Shown here: piece by piece, positions 37,005-49,198 of the stretch
Layout: each line of letters starts with the position of its first letter
Numbering within the stretch: the stretch's first letter is position 1
Origin: Dasyornis broadbenti
Lineage: Eukaryota > Chordata > Aves > Passeriformes > Dasyornithidae
Direction of reading: 5' to 3'
NCBI GenBank assembly: GCA_013397935.1
Contig: VZRN01001859.1
Coordinates: 310,001-374,000, forward strand
DNA: 64,000 bases
Translations under genes and position numbers: made by a program
The notes under the pieces: model-generated
The model's database searches: none
Seen by the model: only the letters and a program-made list of their open reading frames with translations
What the model was told of the DNA's origin: nothing

Positions 37005-40000
37005 CCTCCATACCCATGCACACACCCAAAACATATCAGCAAACCTTGGGCTGGCACAGGAATACAAATCAAAACCACATCAGGTCTGTTATCAAGGCAG
37101 AGGAAGCAGACGCTACACAGCACAGCTCCCTGCTCTGACGTTGTCTGTCAAGAACGTTTGTTCCTCAGAATTTTCACTCCAGCTCCTCTTCTCTGGAGTG
37201 CTGCAGAAAATCTGCTTTATCCACTGTCCCTCCACATGCACATTCTACGTTCAATTCTCAAGCTTTTATTTAGGAATACAATTCACAGAAGACTTTTTTA
37301 AAAAAGAATGAATGTTGCAAGATTTGGCTCAGGATGTTTGTTTCTGATCTAGGGGATTGCTAAGCACACACAGCACTGCAAACACATTTTCTTGGAGACC
37401 ATCATGAACTCAGGGCATGCTCGTGCCAAAGTGGCACATAATTACCATTATTCTAAAAGATTTTTTTCCAGAATATTTCTTATCCATATATGTGTTCATC
37501 TCTATGCAGTGCAAAGTAACAGGATGACTAGGATTTGAGGAAAAATACACTATTTTCAGATCCGATACCAGCTGTCAAGTTAGATAGAGAATACTGCATC
37601 AGAAATTTTACAGCCCAGTTCACAAAAATTTTATGTGTCTGTAATTCATGTTTTTGTGTGAAATAGTTGTTCGAATATGCCATGCACGGTGTGCCAAATA
37701 ACTACATGCATAAAGACCAGTCAAGGATTGTCTTGGGTCAAAGAATGGTCAAATACATTCTAAAAATAAGAAATACATGAGGTTAAAATGCCCCTTATTT
37801 CACTGGTGAAAAATCTGCATGTAAGTTCTTAAATTGAGTTTAACTGGATTTCTCGTATTCAAAAAGAAACCCCAAGGCACATAGACAAAAACATACTTTT
37901 TTTTTTATTTAATTCAGTGTCCCAGAGAGAAGTGAAATGGAACAACCAATAGAGAAGTTAAACAGTTTTAAGATTCTCAGATTTTAAGTCCAGATCTTTT
38001 GTTTCTCCCATGTTGTCTCTAGAACTCTCCAGTTCAAAGACCCCTGCTGAACCAGCTTCCCTCTGAAGCCTCAGATGAAGCCTAAACTCTGGCATATTTC
38101 AGAAAAAAGAAGTTGTTTAACATAGCTATTCCTTGGCCAAAATGATAAAGAAATGTCTGGTTCAAAAAAAAGAGATATCAACCTCAGAAAACCTCAGACA
38201 CTTTCATTTTTTTTTTTTTTTTTCTTATTGGTGAAAAAGACATTCACATTATGTATAGAAGTATGCAACAGGTTCTGATTAGGAAATTATATATTACTTC
38301 TGCTGACCTCAAAGGTTAGATCAGTCTTTGAATTCAAATCTCAAATAGGTTGAACTTAATAACACAAAGACATTTTAAATGCAGTGGACAAGGAATAAAT
38401 TAATAATAGGGGATTTATGCTGAATGTGATTTTTTTACTATAACCATAGCATACACAGAACTACAATAAAAATGCTGTACAAAACTATTTTTTTTTTCAT
38501 TTGCAACTGAATAATATTAATCTCATCTGAAAAGTAATGGTTCTAACAGAACTAACTGTAGTGCAAGCAGTCAGCATTTTCTACTCTAGCAGTCCCCAGA
38601 AGCACAGTATTTTGGAGGCAGTATTTGTAGAATAAGATCAGTAATGCAAAGATATCTTCCAAGTTTGATAAAGGTAGGGGTAACAGATTTTGTGGGTGTT
38701 GATCACCTACCAGCTCAGCTTTAATGAAGATAAACCTGTAAACTTGCATTCAAGAAAACTTGAAACTGGGATCAATATGCCCATATGCATTTTAATTTCA
38801 GCTCTCTAGCATGCAAGCACTGGTTTACTAGACTCATTCAAGTCTCTGTTTCACTGCCATGGGTCAGCTTTTGTCCCCCAGGTCCTTGTTTTTGGCTCAA
38901 TACTCTTGAATTTTCAGTCAGCTGCTCAGAAAAATAAACCTGTCTTTTAACCCTCAGTTATGCAATTAAGAAACATCAGCATAGTTAGAAAATAGTGTAT
39001 AAAAGACTGAAGGAAACATATTTCTGGAAAAAATAAAAGATATGTTATTTATTGTAGTATTAAGGTTGAATACCTGCAATGAATTTTTTGGTTTTTTAAC
39101 GCATTTGAATAAGACAAAGTGAGACAACTGGCAATTTATTCATTTATTCTCAATAGAGAGAGCTCACACAGCCACAATCTGTAAAGGAGGCAGCCACATG
39201 TTCAGACCTGCTGAGCAGTAAGAATTGTAGGTCAAGTCCAGTAACATACACTGGTTTACACTGGAAGATGAGGTCTACTGACAACTGTGAGAGCATGTGT
39301 GCGTTTAAAGTGCTCTCCTGGACAGCAGCCACCAGTGCATCCTACAGAAGTTGCACGATCTTCCTTTCAGGAAGAGAATGACAGACAAAAGTTTGTAAAT
39401 ATGAATCTTAATGCTAGATGATGTCAAATAAGAGCAGCCCCACTCATAAGAACAGAGATGTCCTGATTTTTATTCTACCAACTCAGGGACTAGCTCATTG
39501 CATCTGTCCAATTGATGCTAGAAAATCTACCCGTCTCTAAGCTCAGTTAATTGAATGCAGAACACTCAATGCTTTTCATTTTCTCTCTTCTTTTCCCCTT
39601 GTTTTAAATTCTTTTTTTTTCTTCTCTTTTTGGCAACGTGCCCTTATTATTTTGTATCCTAAAGCATTGGAGGTTAATAAAGAAAGCAAATGGAGAAGGA
39701 GATGGAAAAGGAGTTTGTTTGTACTTCACTCTCCATTGGGCCATTATGTCTAAATCCATTATGCAGTTTACCTGATGCTGTGTTCAGAGCAACTGAAGGC
39801 TGTCTTTCTTTTTAATACTGGTATTTTCTTAACACAATTTAAATTAAACCCTTTATTAGGCCAGAGAAGGCTGAACACGAAACAATAGTAGCTCTGGGAG
39901 AGTAATTATTTCTGTTCCATTGTCTGCGATGCTAGGGCTTTTGATTAGTTACACTATACAGTACTTAACAGCTAACCAGCCTCACCATGGTTAACAATAC

Positions 40001-42640
40001 ATAAGATTTTCCCTGTCCCAGCAGCACTCCAAGTGCTTCTGAAATGTTGGCTCTGTCTTTAATCTTGTTATTCACAAATACCTCTAATTTTCTGGAGTGT
40101 GTGTGAAAACTACTGTACTGCCAGCAGCATAGAACATCATGCGTCAGGCTCTGTTGGGAAGGGATCTCTGTAAAATGGATGCATGAAGCTGTGGGTTGTA
40201 AGCCATTAAGCTTTCTCAGTACGCTTCTAATGAGCTTATGATAGCCTCACAAAATGACTGCTTTTACTGCAGCCTAGTAAATTACAGTATGTACAAATTA
40301 AATCAGTGGGACCCGACACAAGCTGTTCCTCATCAGGTTCAACACTTCTTTTAAGAAGTGAAAAATTATGACATACTAGAACAGCTACATGTTTCAGTCA
40401 TGTCATATGCTGAAAGTGTGTAGTGTACTCAGTTAATTTCTACAATTATCTGTATAACACTTCTCACTCTGTCCCACAGAAACCAAGTACTTCCTCTTTT
40501 ATGCTGTTCCTTCATGTTTCAAAATTGGTGTTGTAATGTATGTGAATAATAAATTTGTCTCGGCTGTTAAAAGTTAAAAGCCAACAAAGTAGCTCTCTGA
40601 GGCCTTGATCCCTCTCCCATGGAGGCCAGCGGCAAAATCCCAACTGATTTTTTTTGAACACTTGCAACCTTCTGCATTACATTAAAACCACTTTTCTATA
40701 TTACCACTTTGGCAGTCACAGTGCACCATTAAAAATGCTAATAGAAGTTATTTCTACATCTTTACACATTACCTCGACTCTTTCTTCTGTCAGTTTTATT
40801 TTGGTGTGACCTGAGTGGATTAGCTCCTGGTGTTCATCACTCCAAGTGACACCCCCAAGAAACAAACCTTTTGGGGCACTGGTGTACATATTAATGGAAA
40901 CACATCTCTTTTTCTTTCTCCAGCTTTCTCTCTACTTCTCTTTTTAGTACCATGGCATCTGAACAATATTAATTGCAGTTTGCTAAACAGTCGGAACTGT
41001 TTTAAAGTTACTACTTAAGCACCGCTGGAAGTGGAACTGACTTGGCCCTGCTGAACCAATTTACCCTACCTGAAGACTGCTTTGTGTATATTTTTAACAG
41101 AGCACTCCTCCGCATCAAGATGTAAATTCTTCAGAAAGTATCCTAAGGGCAATGGTGACATTAATACTCTATAAACATGATGTACATTCGTTAAGAAATG
41201 TGCTCAGAAAGCAACATGACTCTTACTAGAGGGACTTGAGTCTGCACAATAACCACCAGATATCCTGCAAGAGGTGATGCAGTGCAAACAAGCCGGTGAT
41301 TCGGAAAAGTTTTCCAAGAGTTGGTCTCAGAAGCATTTCCCAGGCCCTGGGGCACATGCTTCAGCGCTGTCCAAGTGTGCCCAGGAAGGAACACTGTTCC
41401 TCCCTTCAACACCACTCTCTGGTTTCAGAGGGGTCTTCCATCTGCTCACTCCTTGGCACTCCCAGTTCTGCTCTGCTGCAGTTTAGCTGAGTGACTGTGT
41501 ATGGACAGGGCAAAGGAAAGCTTGGTGAATTTCTAATAGAAGCCTCATCCTCACAAGTCCTGTGTGTGTGGTTTTGGATTTCTACTGAAGATTATAAAAG
41601 TCAGCATATATCCCCAAAGAAATTCTATGGGTATTGATGACCATTTTTAATACCAGCATGAACTGATGAAGTTGTGGAACAAGGGCAGCATTAGCAACTT
41701 CTAGCATCTGAGAAGCAGTAACAGATCCCATTTCCCACATGAAGTCATGAAATTTAAACAGTCATAAAGAGAATAATGGTTTTTGCCTTCCAGTTTTCAA
41801 GTCTTTTGCTCTCCATTCTCAAGCTTTCCCTAAAATCTCCAGACCTAGAACTCACCTTTAGAAAGCTGAACAATATATTGTCTTGCTATTCAAGCATCAT
41901 GAAAAACAATCACAAACAACACATTACTCATAAACTTTTTCGAAATAAAAATCAAAATAAGTTGGAAATAAGAGCAACTAGACTGTGAATACTTCATTAA
42001 AGCAATGCTGACTGCAATGAAAAGGAAAGATAAAATGAATATTTTTACTACATCGCCCTATCCCCATCACACTCAAAATTAATACATGCATGCCAAACTG
42101 GAAACCTGTCAAGAAAACCATTTAAGACTGTAATAATAATAATAAAAAAACCCAATCCAACAAACAAGCAAACAAAAGTACTATTGATAATATCTATAAG
42201 GTAAATTAACTAGTGCAATGAAAATTAATGTCAAGTGATTTTAGGAACATCTAGGAAAACTTGGCATGGTATCCCTTTCTCCTCTTATGGAAATGACGGC
42301 ACTTTTCAGCAACTGCATTGCAGATGGCAGCAGTATTTGTAGCAGCTTTCTAGCACAGTATTAAACCAGTAGGATATATTAGGTTTATTCATTTTTCACT
42401 TACATATTGATCAGAATACAAGTAAAAACATTGGAATATTGACTACTGTTTGACTATTTTATGTATTTTTGAAAATACACATACATGTACACTTATATGG
42501 AGAAAGGAAGGCACAGTTTTGATCATTTTTTTGTTTATATGTCTGTCTCTCCACTGCTAGGCTGTGTCTGGCATTAATTGACTTTTGAGAGATCCTGTCC
42601 ACCACCACATATAATAGGATGTTATATAGTTATAAAGAGA
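37005..42640. other. Non-coding DNA, no gene seen
   Basis: Chance frames only. A T run lies at 38207-38223. The 39640-40340 part has a less biased composition and contains TAATTATT, CTTTTGATTAGTTAC and similar words, and might be conserved. The 41270-41490 patch is locally GC-rich with overlapping frames in several phases, but no recognisable product. Confidence 0.5.
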
Positions 42641-42647
42641 TAATTCA

Positions 42648-42754
42648 GCCTGCCTGCCTGCCTTCCTGCCTTTTCCTCCTTTCTTTCTTTCTCCTCGCCC
42701 TCTTTCCTTTCCTGCTTTCTTCTTTTCTTCCTTCCTTCCTTATTTCCTTCCTCA
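42648..42754 (+). repeat. Polypyrimidine tract, (CCTG)n then CCTT/TTTC-rich
   Basis: The tract opens with about four CCTG-type units and continues as almost uninterrupted C and T, including CCTTCCTTCCTT. Only scattered G or A break it. Long homopurine-homopyrimidine tracts can form triplex (H-DNA) structures and tend to be unstable. The 42619-42810 frame through it is a by-product. Confidence 0.9.
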
Positions 42755-43032
42755 GCTATGTTTTAAAACCTGGCATCATATACCACGCATATGTGAAACA
42801 TCAGAGATGATTAGTACAGACAGGAGATCGGAAAATCATGAAGCACTTCTGAAACCCTGATAGGAAGTGACTCTTCCTGGTTGTTGATTTATTGATGCTG
42901 ACAACATTAGTTTTTTTCTCATTTTTAAAAAACTGAAAGTACCTTGGTACTTGGAAAAATACTGAAGCCAAGTAAATAGTGGAAAAAACCTCACAAACCT
43001 TTGTAGGATTGAATGTCCCTGCTCCTGAAAAA

Positions 43033-43071
43033 ACCTGCATGTGTAGGTTAAAAAAAGCTACACATGCAGGT
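43033..43071. repeat. Perfect 14-bp hairpin
   Basis: ACCTGCATGTGTAG at 43033-43046 is the exact reverse complement of CTACACATGCAGGT at 43058-43071, with an 11-base A-rich loop. Fourteen perfect pairs this close together are unlikely by chance. It could be a cruciform, the remnant of a short palindromic transposon or a small hairpin transcript. The sequence gives no evidence of transcription. Confidence 0.6.
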
Positions 43072-43087
43072 CCCAAACAACAAAATA

Positions 43088-43117
43088 CAAACAAACAAAC
43101 AAAACAAAACAAAAAAA
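43088..43117 (+). repeat. (CAAA)n / (CAAAA)n microsatellite
   Basis: ACAAACAAACAAAC followed by CAAAA units and an A run. It lies 17 bp after the hairpin at 43033-43071. Confidence 0.85.
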
Positions 43118-43640
43118 CACAGAAAAAAAGAAAAGGTTAAAAATGAAAGGCTTTCAGAGATGTTTCTGTACAAGCATCCAATATAATTTTCAGATGCTTA
43201 CAAAGATCCAGCCCAGAAGCTATTTTGTTTCTTTAGAACCAGAGCCAGTATTTTTCAGCCTCTGTCAAGGTCTGTGAATAACACCACCTTTTCAAAAGCT
43301 GTCTTCCAATAGCCATACACCAATAAACTGACTAATGAGGAAATTTAACATTAAAGTGTCCAGAGAGAACTGAACACTTGAAGCAATACTTTCAAAGGTG
43401 AAAATTTTGTAGGTATTTTCTTTTAAAAGGCATAAGATAATTGCCTTTTTTAAACTAGCCCTTTAAAAATCACTTGCAGACCTGTTTTAAGTCCTGTTAA
43501 CAAACAGAAAGATGTAACTAATCTATCAGAGGATTGTGAAAACTACCAAGAAACTAGAAGATTTCCACACCATTTACTCTGGTAATTAATTCCATTCATG
43601 ATAACATCATAGAAATAAAAGTTATGTGATTCTACCCTAT

Positions 43641-43641
<1 letters not shown>

Positions 43642-43683
<42 letters not shown>

Positions 43684-43706
43684 CCAAAAAAAAAAACAAA
43701 AAAAAA

Positions 43707-43742
<36 letters not shown>
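43642..43742 (+). repeat. A-homopolymer block of about 100 bp
   Basis: Thirty-nine A are followed by CCCC, then A runs broken by single C at about 43697 and 43707, then a final run of more than 30 A. There is no retroelement body upstream that would make this a natural poly-A tail. The length is probably unreliable in the assembly. Confidence 0.85.
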
Positions 43743-43744
<2 letters not shown>

Positions 43745-43747
<3 letters not shown>

Positions 43748-46700
43748 ATGAATGTTGCGGAGTAAAGGATTAAGGAAAAAAATCAAATCAAATAGGCAGC
43801 TCAATCTTTTAAAGTATTTAACCAAAGCATATGATTTTTGAGCACTTAAAGGTTCACAAACAGAAAAGCTCAGAACCATGGATGCTTGAAAAGGGTCTTG
43901 ATCTGGTTTCAGTGGTGATGACCACACATGCCTTCCCCATATTTCACCTCTGGTGGGCTTAGAGCCTCAGGCTCTTACTATACTGGCAATTCAAGGAGTT
44001 CCTGACCATTGAAGTGCAGTCAATATTGCTGCATTTTTAGAGTCCTGGCACTGCCTTGGCCCTGGTCATCTGAGTAGTCCACCAAACTCTTCTCAGGCAC
44101 ATTCTGTGAGTTAACATGTTCAGGGCAGCTTGCATGTACCCTGCCCTGGATAGCAAGAGATTTGTAGTGTGGAAGTAAGCCTCTGAATAGGCAGGCCTTT
44201 GAACATTACAGAGGCAGCCAGCTGGCCTCCTTAAGGAAAAATATTTGATTTGGTAGCACAGACTGACACTGTAAATGGTTGCCATATACTCAGGCTTGAA
44301 TGCAGCACCCATTCATCAGCAATTTGGACCTCATCTGTCTTATGGGTAGAAGGACTGCAAGAGACATCATAGTAAAATATATTTGTCTACATTTCCATTA
44401 TATTCTCCATGAGATATTTCTGACAATAATAACCATTTCACCTTTTTGTGTTCATTTGTCTGAAGACCGTATTCAGACATTTAGTGTAACCAAAGGACCC
44501 AGCTAAGACCATGGTTGCTCAAATACATGTATATTCTTTAGTTATTGTGCTATAACTTAATTCTACAGACAGATACAGCAGCAAATTTCTACAGCTCTCC
44601 TGATCCTTCCAAAATGTTTTCCCTAAGGGTGAAAGCCAAGAGAAATTTCTGGTGTGCTCTCTACCTTGCTGATAAAGAATCCAGAAAAAAATTCCACTGA
44701 AATCAGTGCCTGAATTCATTACGTCCACTGAGTCGATGAATTTGCACATGCAGCCAAAGCTGCTAGAGAGCCAAATTCTCATCTGGTGTCCATTGACTTT
44801 CATGGAGATAGGCCAGGTTGCATCGGCTGGGGATTTTGCCAGGGCTGTTGACAAAAGGACACAGATGAAGAGTCAGCTATGTAAGGCTTTTAGTTAACTT
44901 GGCAAATCTAAGAGTAGAAAAAGCACCACTACAAGGGATATATTTACTGCAAAGTACAACTGGGAAAAAAAGTGTATTCAGAAGATAAATGTTTCTAATC
45001 CTCTTAGAAACCATAATGATATGTCAGAACAAGATTTTCCCATGTGGAAACCATGGTAATGATGCCTTAGTTTTGTCGTAAAATACGGTCTTTGAATTGC
45101 TCCCCTGCACTAAGTTTAATAACCATAGCAGTACCCCAAGCAAATCACGTTTTTTGGGAAAAGTCACACTGAACAGCACAGTAGACCATTTCAGTCATAT
45201 GAACGTCATGCCTCAAACTATGGCGTATCACTTCTTGTAGGCTGCTGGAAAGTGGGGCAGGGCTCTGGGCTGAGAGCTTCATATGCAGAACTCCCACATA
45301 AGCCATTTCTCTGTGTTCAGCCTAACAAAGGAAAACAAAGATGCACTAGAGATTTCATATTGACTGTACGTATGAACTTGACTATGGTATCAGATTTCCC
45401 AAACCATAAGCATACAAGTCTTTTGATTTTGCACTGACCCTTTTCAAACGAAGACAAACTGAAAATTGCAGAGGATAAAACCAATCATTCTACAAAGCGT
45501 ACATGGCCTATGTGTTGGGAGTGGGAACTTCTCTGAACCTAAATACTGACTGCGGCATAGTTTCTGGAACTTTCTAAGGACACATCAGATACTGACACCT
45601 ATTGGAAACATAATACTGAAGGGAATGAATATTGGTCTCATCCAATGTGGTATGCACATTGGTGTCAAGAAGCTTAACGTAAAGAAAAATACATGCTTGC
45701 ACTGATTTGTCTTTTACCAGTGAAACTGTGGTTATTAATAACCTAACCATTTAATACACTGCTGTATTTATTAATGAATATTTAATGAAGCATACATCAT
45801 TAAAATTACCCTTCAGTGCAAACAGAGAGGAGGGTCTTGAAAGTGCCATGCCATGTGATCCATGGTAATGGGCTGAGGCATTTACTCACCTCTCCTTTTC
45901 CACTCATTAGGTGTCTGATGTTGCTTATGTTAAGTTCGTGCTATAAACAAAAAGTAGCCATATATAAAGGTTGTTGCACCTCTGCTACAAATTACAGTAG
46001 GAGATAGGTTAGCCCCATTAAAAGTACATGTAGAGATTTATCATGTTGAACCTTCAACAACCTCGAAGAGTTCATAAATAGAACATAATTACTAAATTTG
46101 TTTAAAGCCCTCCTTCTCCCTTCCTGCCTTATGTGGGTACTAGTTAGGCTTTAATGCAGGTCTTTCACAGATATTTTCCCATTTTTGCGTGGTCTTCCCA
46201 GACTTGCATTAGAGTTGCATCCTTATGACTTACGTGACACTTCATGATACAAAAAAATTCATCTGCTGCTTCTCCCCTCCGCACAGCCACAGAAGGAATC
46301 AGGAGCCACAAGCATGTATTTGTAGTACATGTATGTATAATGGTGCAGGATCATTCTTGAAATTAACATCCTGTAAATATTCAACATTTTCAAAAGTCCA
46401 CATACATCATTTTCAGCAGCCAAAATATAGATGCATGCACTTGATTTAAGGGTGTGTTTTGTTCAATATCACATCATCATTTGGTTGTAGAATGAATCAG
46501 AAGTCAAAACAGCAGTGAACTTGACTTTGTAGATGTTAATATGGGCTATATAGATTTTTTGGTGTCTATTTGCTCTCTAAAGACACTTGTATAAATCTTC
46601 ACAGAGGTTTGTACAGGTGAGATAATCTCTATGTATAATATTTTTGGTGGATCCAGTGCCCCTTCTAGTTCAACTTGACTTTACTTATAACCCATCATCA

Positions 46701-46970
46701 TTGTCTTAGTGACTTTATTTGAAAACCAATTATTTTTTAAAAAAGTGAATATCAAAGCTCAACAGAAGAGGATGTCAGTCCCCAAAAACATTGGTCTTCA
46801 CTATTATTAACAGTGCTTGGAAAATATGCTGCTTTGAGTCCTCTTAGTTTGACAATAATCATAGAGCAGCTACCTTCTATCAAGGCTTAAAGAATAAACA
46901 GAAATGTCAGTCCTTCCAAAACTTTTTCCTTGATTTTTTCTTTTTTTTAAAAGTTATTACTATAGGGAAA
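43745..46970. other. Non-coding DNA, no gene seen
   Basis: Frames around 44037-44900 on both strands coincide with an older repeat and lack domains. ACCATGGTAAT-type words at about 45048 and 45862 are weak X-box look-alikes only. No RNA gene is recognised. Confidence 0.5.
44690..44842. repeat. Ancient sauropsid palindromic repeat, decayed
   Basis: AGCCAAATTCTCATCTGGTG and then CCATTGACTTTCATGGAG, followed at 44824 by CGGCTGGGGATTTTGCC, matches the palindromic layout GCCAAATTCT-CAGCTGGTG ... CATTGACTTCAATGGAG ... CAGCTGAGGATTTGGC known from sauropsid genomes. The outer arms still pair imperfectly with each other (GCCAAATTCTC with GGGATTTTGCC). The family name is not certain from memory. Confidence 0.5.
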
Positions 46971-46972
46971 GG

Positions 46973-47195
46973 ATTAGGGATAATAATTTTAAACTAAACA
47001 AGGGTAGATTCGGACTGGAAACAGTTACCCAGAGAGGTGGATGCCCCATCCCTGGTAACATTCAAGGTCAGGTTGGAAGAAGCTCTGAGCAACCTGATCT
47101 TATTGAAGATGTCCCTGCTCATTGCAGGGGGTTGGACTACATGGCCTTCAAAGGTCCCTTCCAACTCAAACTTTTCTATGAATATCATTCATAGG
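46973..47195 (+). mobile_element. CR1 LINE 3'-end fragment with internal deletion
   Basis: Contains the CR1 blocks TTTTAAACT--ACAAGGGTAGATT, then GTTACCCAGAGAGGTGGATG, CCCCATCCCTGG, the GAGCAACCTG block, GGTTGGACTACATGG and GGTCCCTTCCAACTC, ending in a worn TCTATGAATATCATTC terminal unit. About 50 bp normally found between the GGTAGATT block and the GTTGCCCAGAGA block are missing. It is non-coding 3' UTR and the extreme end of ORF2. It belongs to the subfamily type of the 60744 copy rather than the 36355 type, judging by the 3' UTR words. Confidence 0.9.
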
Positions 47196-47580
47196 AATTT
47201 ACCCTGTAGTTTAAATACACTGTGAAATAACCAAGCCACCCACAGTCTTTGATACAGATAATGTTGGTAGGCATTCTTGGTAATGCTTTATAGTTTCTCA
47301 GAAATAAGTAAAAATATCTGCTGAACTACTAAACTCATAAAATTGCATAACAACTGTCACTCTGAGTTGCAATTAATTGTCATGTTACTAACCTCAAAAG
47401 TTCATTTTTATTTTAAACTGAAAGACAGTGCTTTATAATGATCAAAGTATTCGACTAAAAAGTGGGAATCACTAACTTTTCTGGATAGTTTTGAAGCCAA
47501 GTCTTTCTTTTAGGAAAGCACTGAGCCCCTTTATAACATTTTCCCCTATATCTGATACCAATTTCTTGTTGATTTCCCAG

Positions 47581-47652
47581 CAGTGCAATTCCATTCACTT
47601 CAGGAGAAGGCTTTATGATTTATGCTAGCATAAATGAAAATACAATCAGGTT
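47581..47652. repeat. Ancient sauropsid repeat fragment
   Basis: CAATTCCATTCACTTCAGG followed by TGATTTATGCTAGCATAAAT and AATCAGG resembles the CCATTGACTTCAATGG ... TGATTTACACCAGTGTAAAT ... AATCAGG layout of an old sauropsid interspersed repeat. TTTATGCTAGCATAAA is itself a perfect 16-bp palindrome. Recognised by motif order only. Confidence 0.45.
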
Positions 47653-49183
47653 CCTCATTTTAAAGATGGAAATCACAGTTATCATTCTCCCTTTGGGCAA
47701 TGTAAGGATTAATTAGTATTACTCTGTGCTCATGAAGTGTTTTAAAAATACATAGTGGTAACAATGATAAATATTATTCCTTTTGTGCTGAAAGTTCATG
47801 CTGACTTGCAAAAATGTTTCTAAGTTAGGTCAATGCAACAGTAATTTGAGAAGGTGAAGGTCTAACTTCTTGATAATGGAGATTTACAACCTCGTGAGGT
47901 TTCTCAACCTTGAAATAATATTAATTATAATAATTCATTCTTTAAATCGTACTTATTACTTCTTCCTTGTTAAAAAGTTAATAATAAATCTATTTTAAAC
48001 ATTTTAAATACATCTGAATAAGAAATAACCATATAACTTAAGGTAACCTTCTCTTCCTGAATTCAAAGGCAGATTTTATTCCATTCTGGCAAAGAGGCCT
48101 AAAACTGTGAATTATTAATGCCTGCATCCATTTAAAAGTCTCTTTAGAAAAGAGATAAAAGAGGCCTTGTTGTAAATGACAATTAGATCTACCATCTACG
48201 CAAGATCATAACATTATCAAGTGGTAGTAATCTTTGAGAGAAAAAGAAAACGAACAATTTTGAAAAGAAATTGTTAAAATAAACACAGATGTTATCAATG
48301 AATTTGCTAATTACTTTAAAGAACAAAATATCTCTGCACATAAATTTGGAGCTGTGGTGAGTTGAAAACATAAAAACCTATCAGGATGGCACACAAAATA
48401 CTGAAAATAATGTTTTGCTGTGAGGGGTCTTTATAAGGACTTTAAACCTGACTATCTCAAGTTAACATAAATCTTCCATACTGCAAGTGAATATTAAAAA
48501 TCATGAAGAACAAGGCACAACAAACTTGGTGGCCTTCAAACAAGGTATCAAACAAGCCATAAACACTTGCAGTTACCTGCTCAAAATGAAACTCATCCCA
48601 GGACACATCTTTCATCTGCCCACTTAAATTAACTTTGTCTTAAGTTAAAGCAATCAGAAAAGCAATATGCAACTGTGCATGGGGAATGTGCTAAAAACAA
48701 TATTTTATTGTAAAGCCTTGTAGTAGTCATCTAAACAGAAATTACAATTTTGTATAAAGACATTTGAAAGAAAGAAAGTGAACTTTGTTATTGTTTGTAC
48801 CAATACAGGAGGTTTGTATTCAGTTGTCTGGATTTTGTCCATTAATGTGTCAACTGATGATCAGATAGGTGCTATCTTTTCAATTCCGCCTTTTTGAAAT
48901 AGGAACCTCGCATACCAACAAAGATTTATATTAGGGATTTGCATAAGTCTTGTGAAGATTTTTTCCACAAATGAATCTCAAGTCAGGAGTCATGCTCTGG
49001 GCTACATGCTGCACAGTTCACAAGACAGGAGCACTTAATTGCATGTAATGGAGAGCTATAAAGGCAAATGCTGAATCCTATCCTAGTTTCTGAGTCACTG
49101 AAAGAAGCTAAAGCACACCTGTATCATTTCTCAGCCGCATAAAGCTAAAAGGCTGAACCTGGACTTTAGAGCATTTAGAGTGC

Positions 49184-49198
49184 TTTGCATATCAATCA
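49184..49198. promoter_or_regulatory. Adjacent POU-like and PBX/HOX-like sites
   Basis: TTTGCATATCAATCA combines TTTGCATA, close to the POU octamer ATTTGCAT, with ATCAATCA, the reverse complement of the PBX-HOX composite TGATTGAT. They share two bases. The motif match is direct; regulatory function is inference. Confidence 0.25.

Noticed and set aside
45046..45058. ACCATGGTAAT as a further X-box
   Set aside because: Two mismatches in essential positions of the X-box consensus, and no supporting context.
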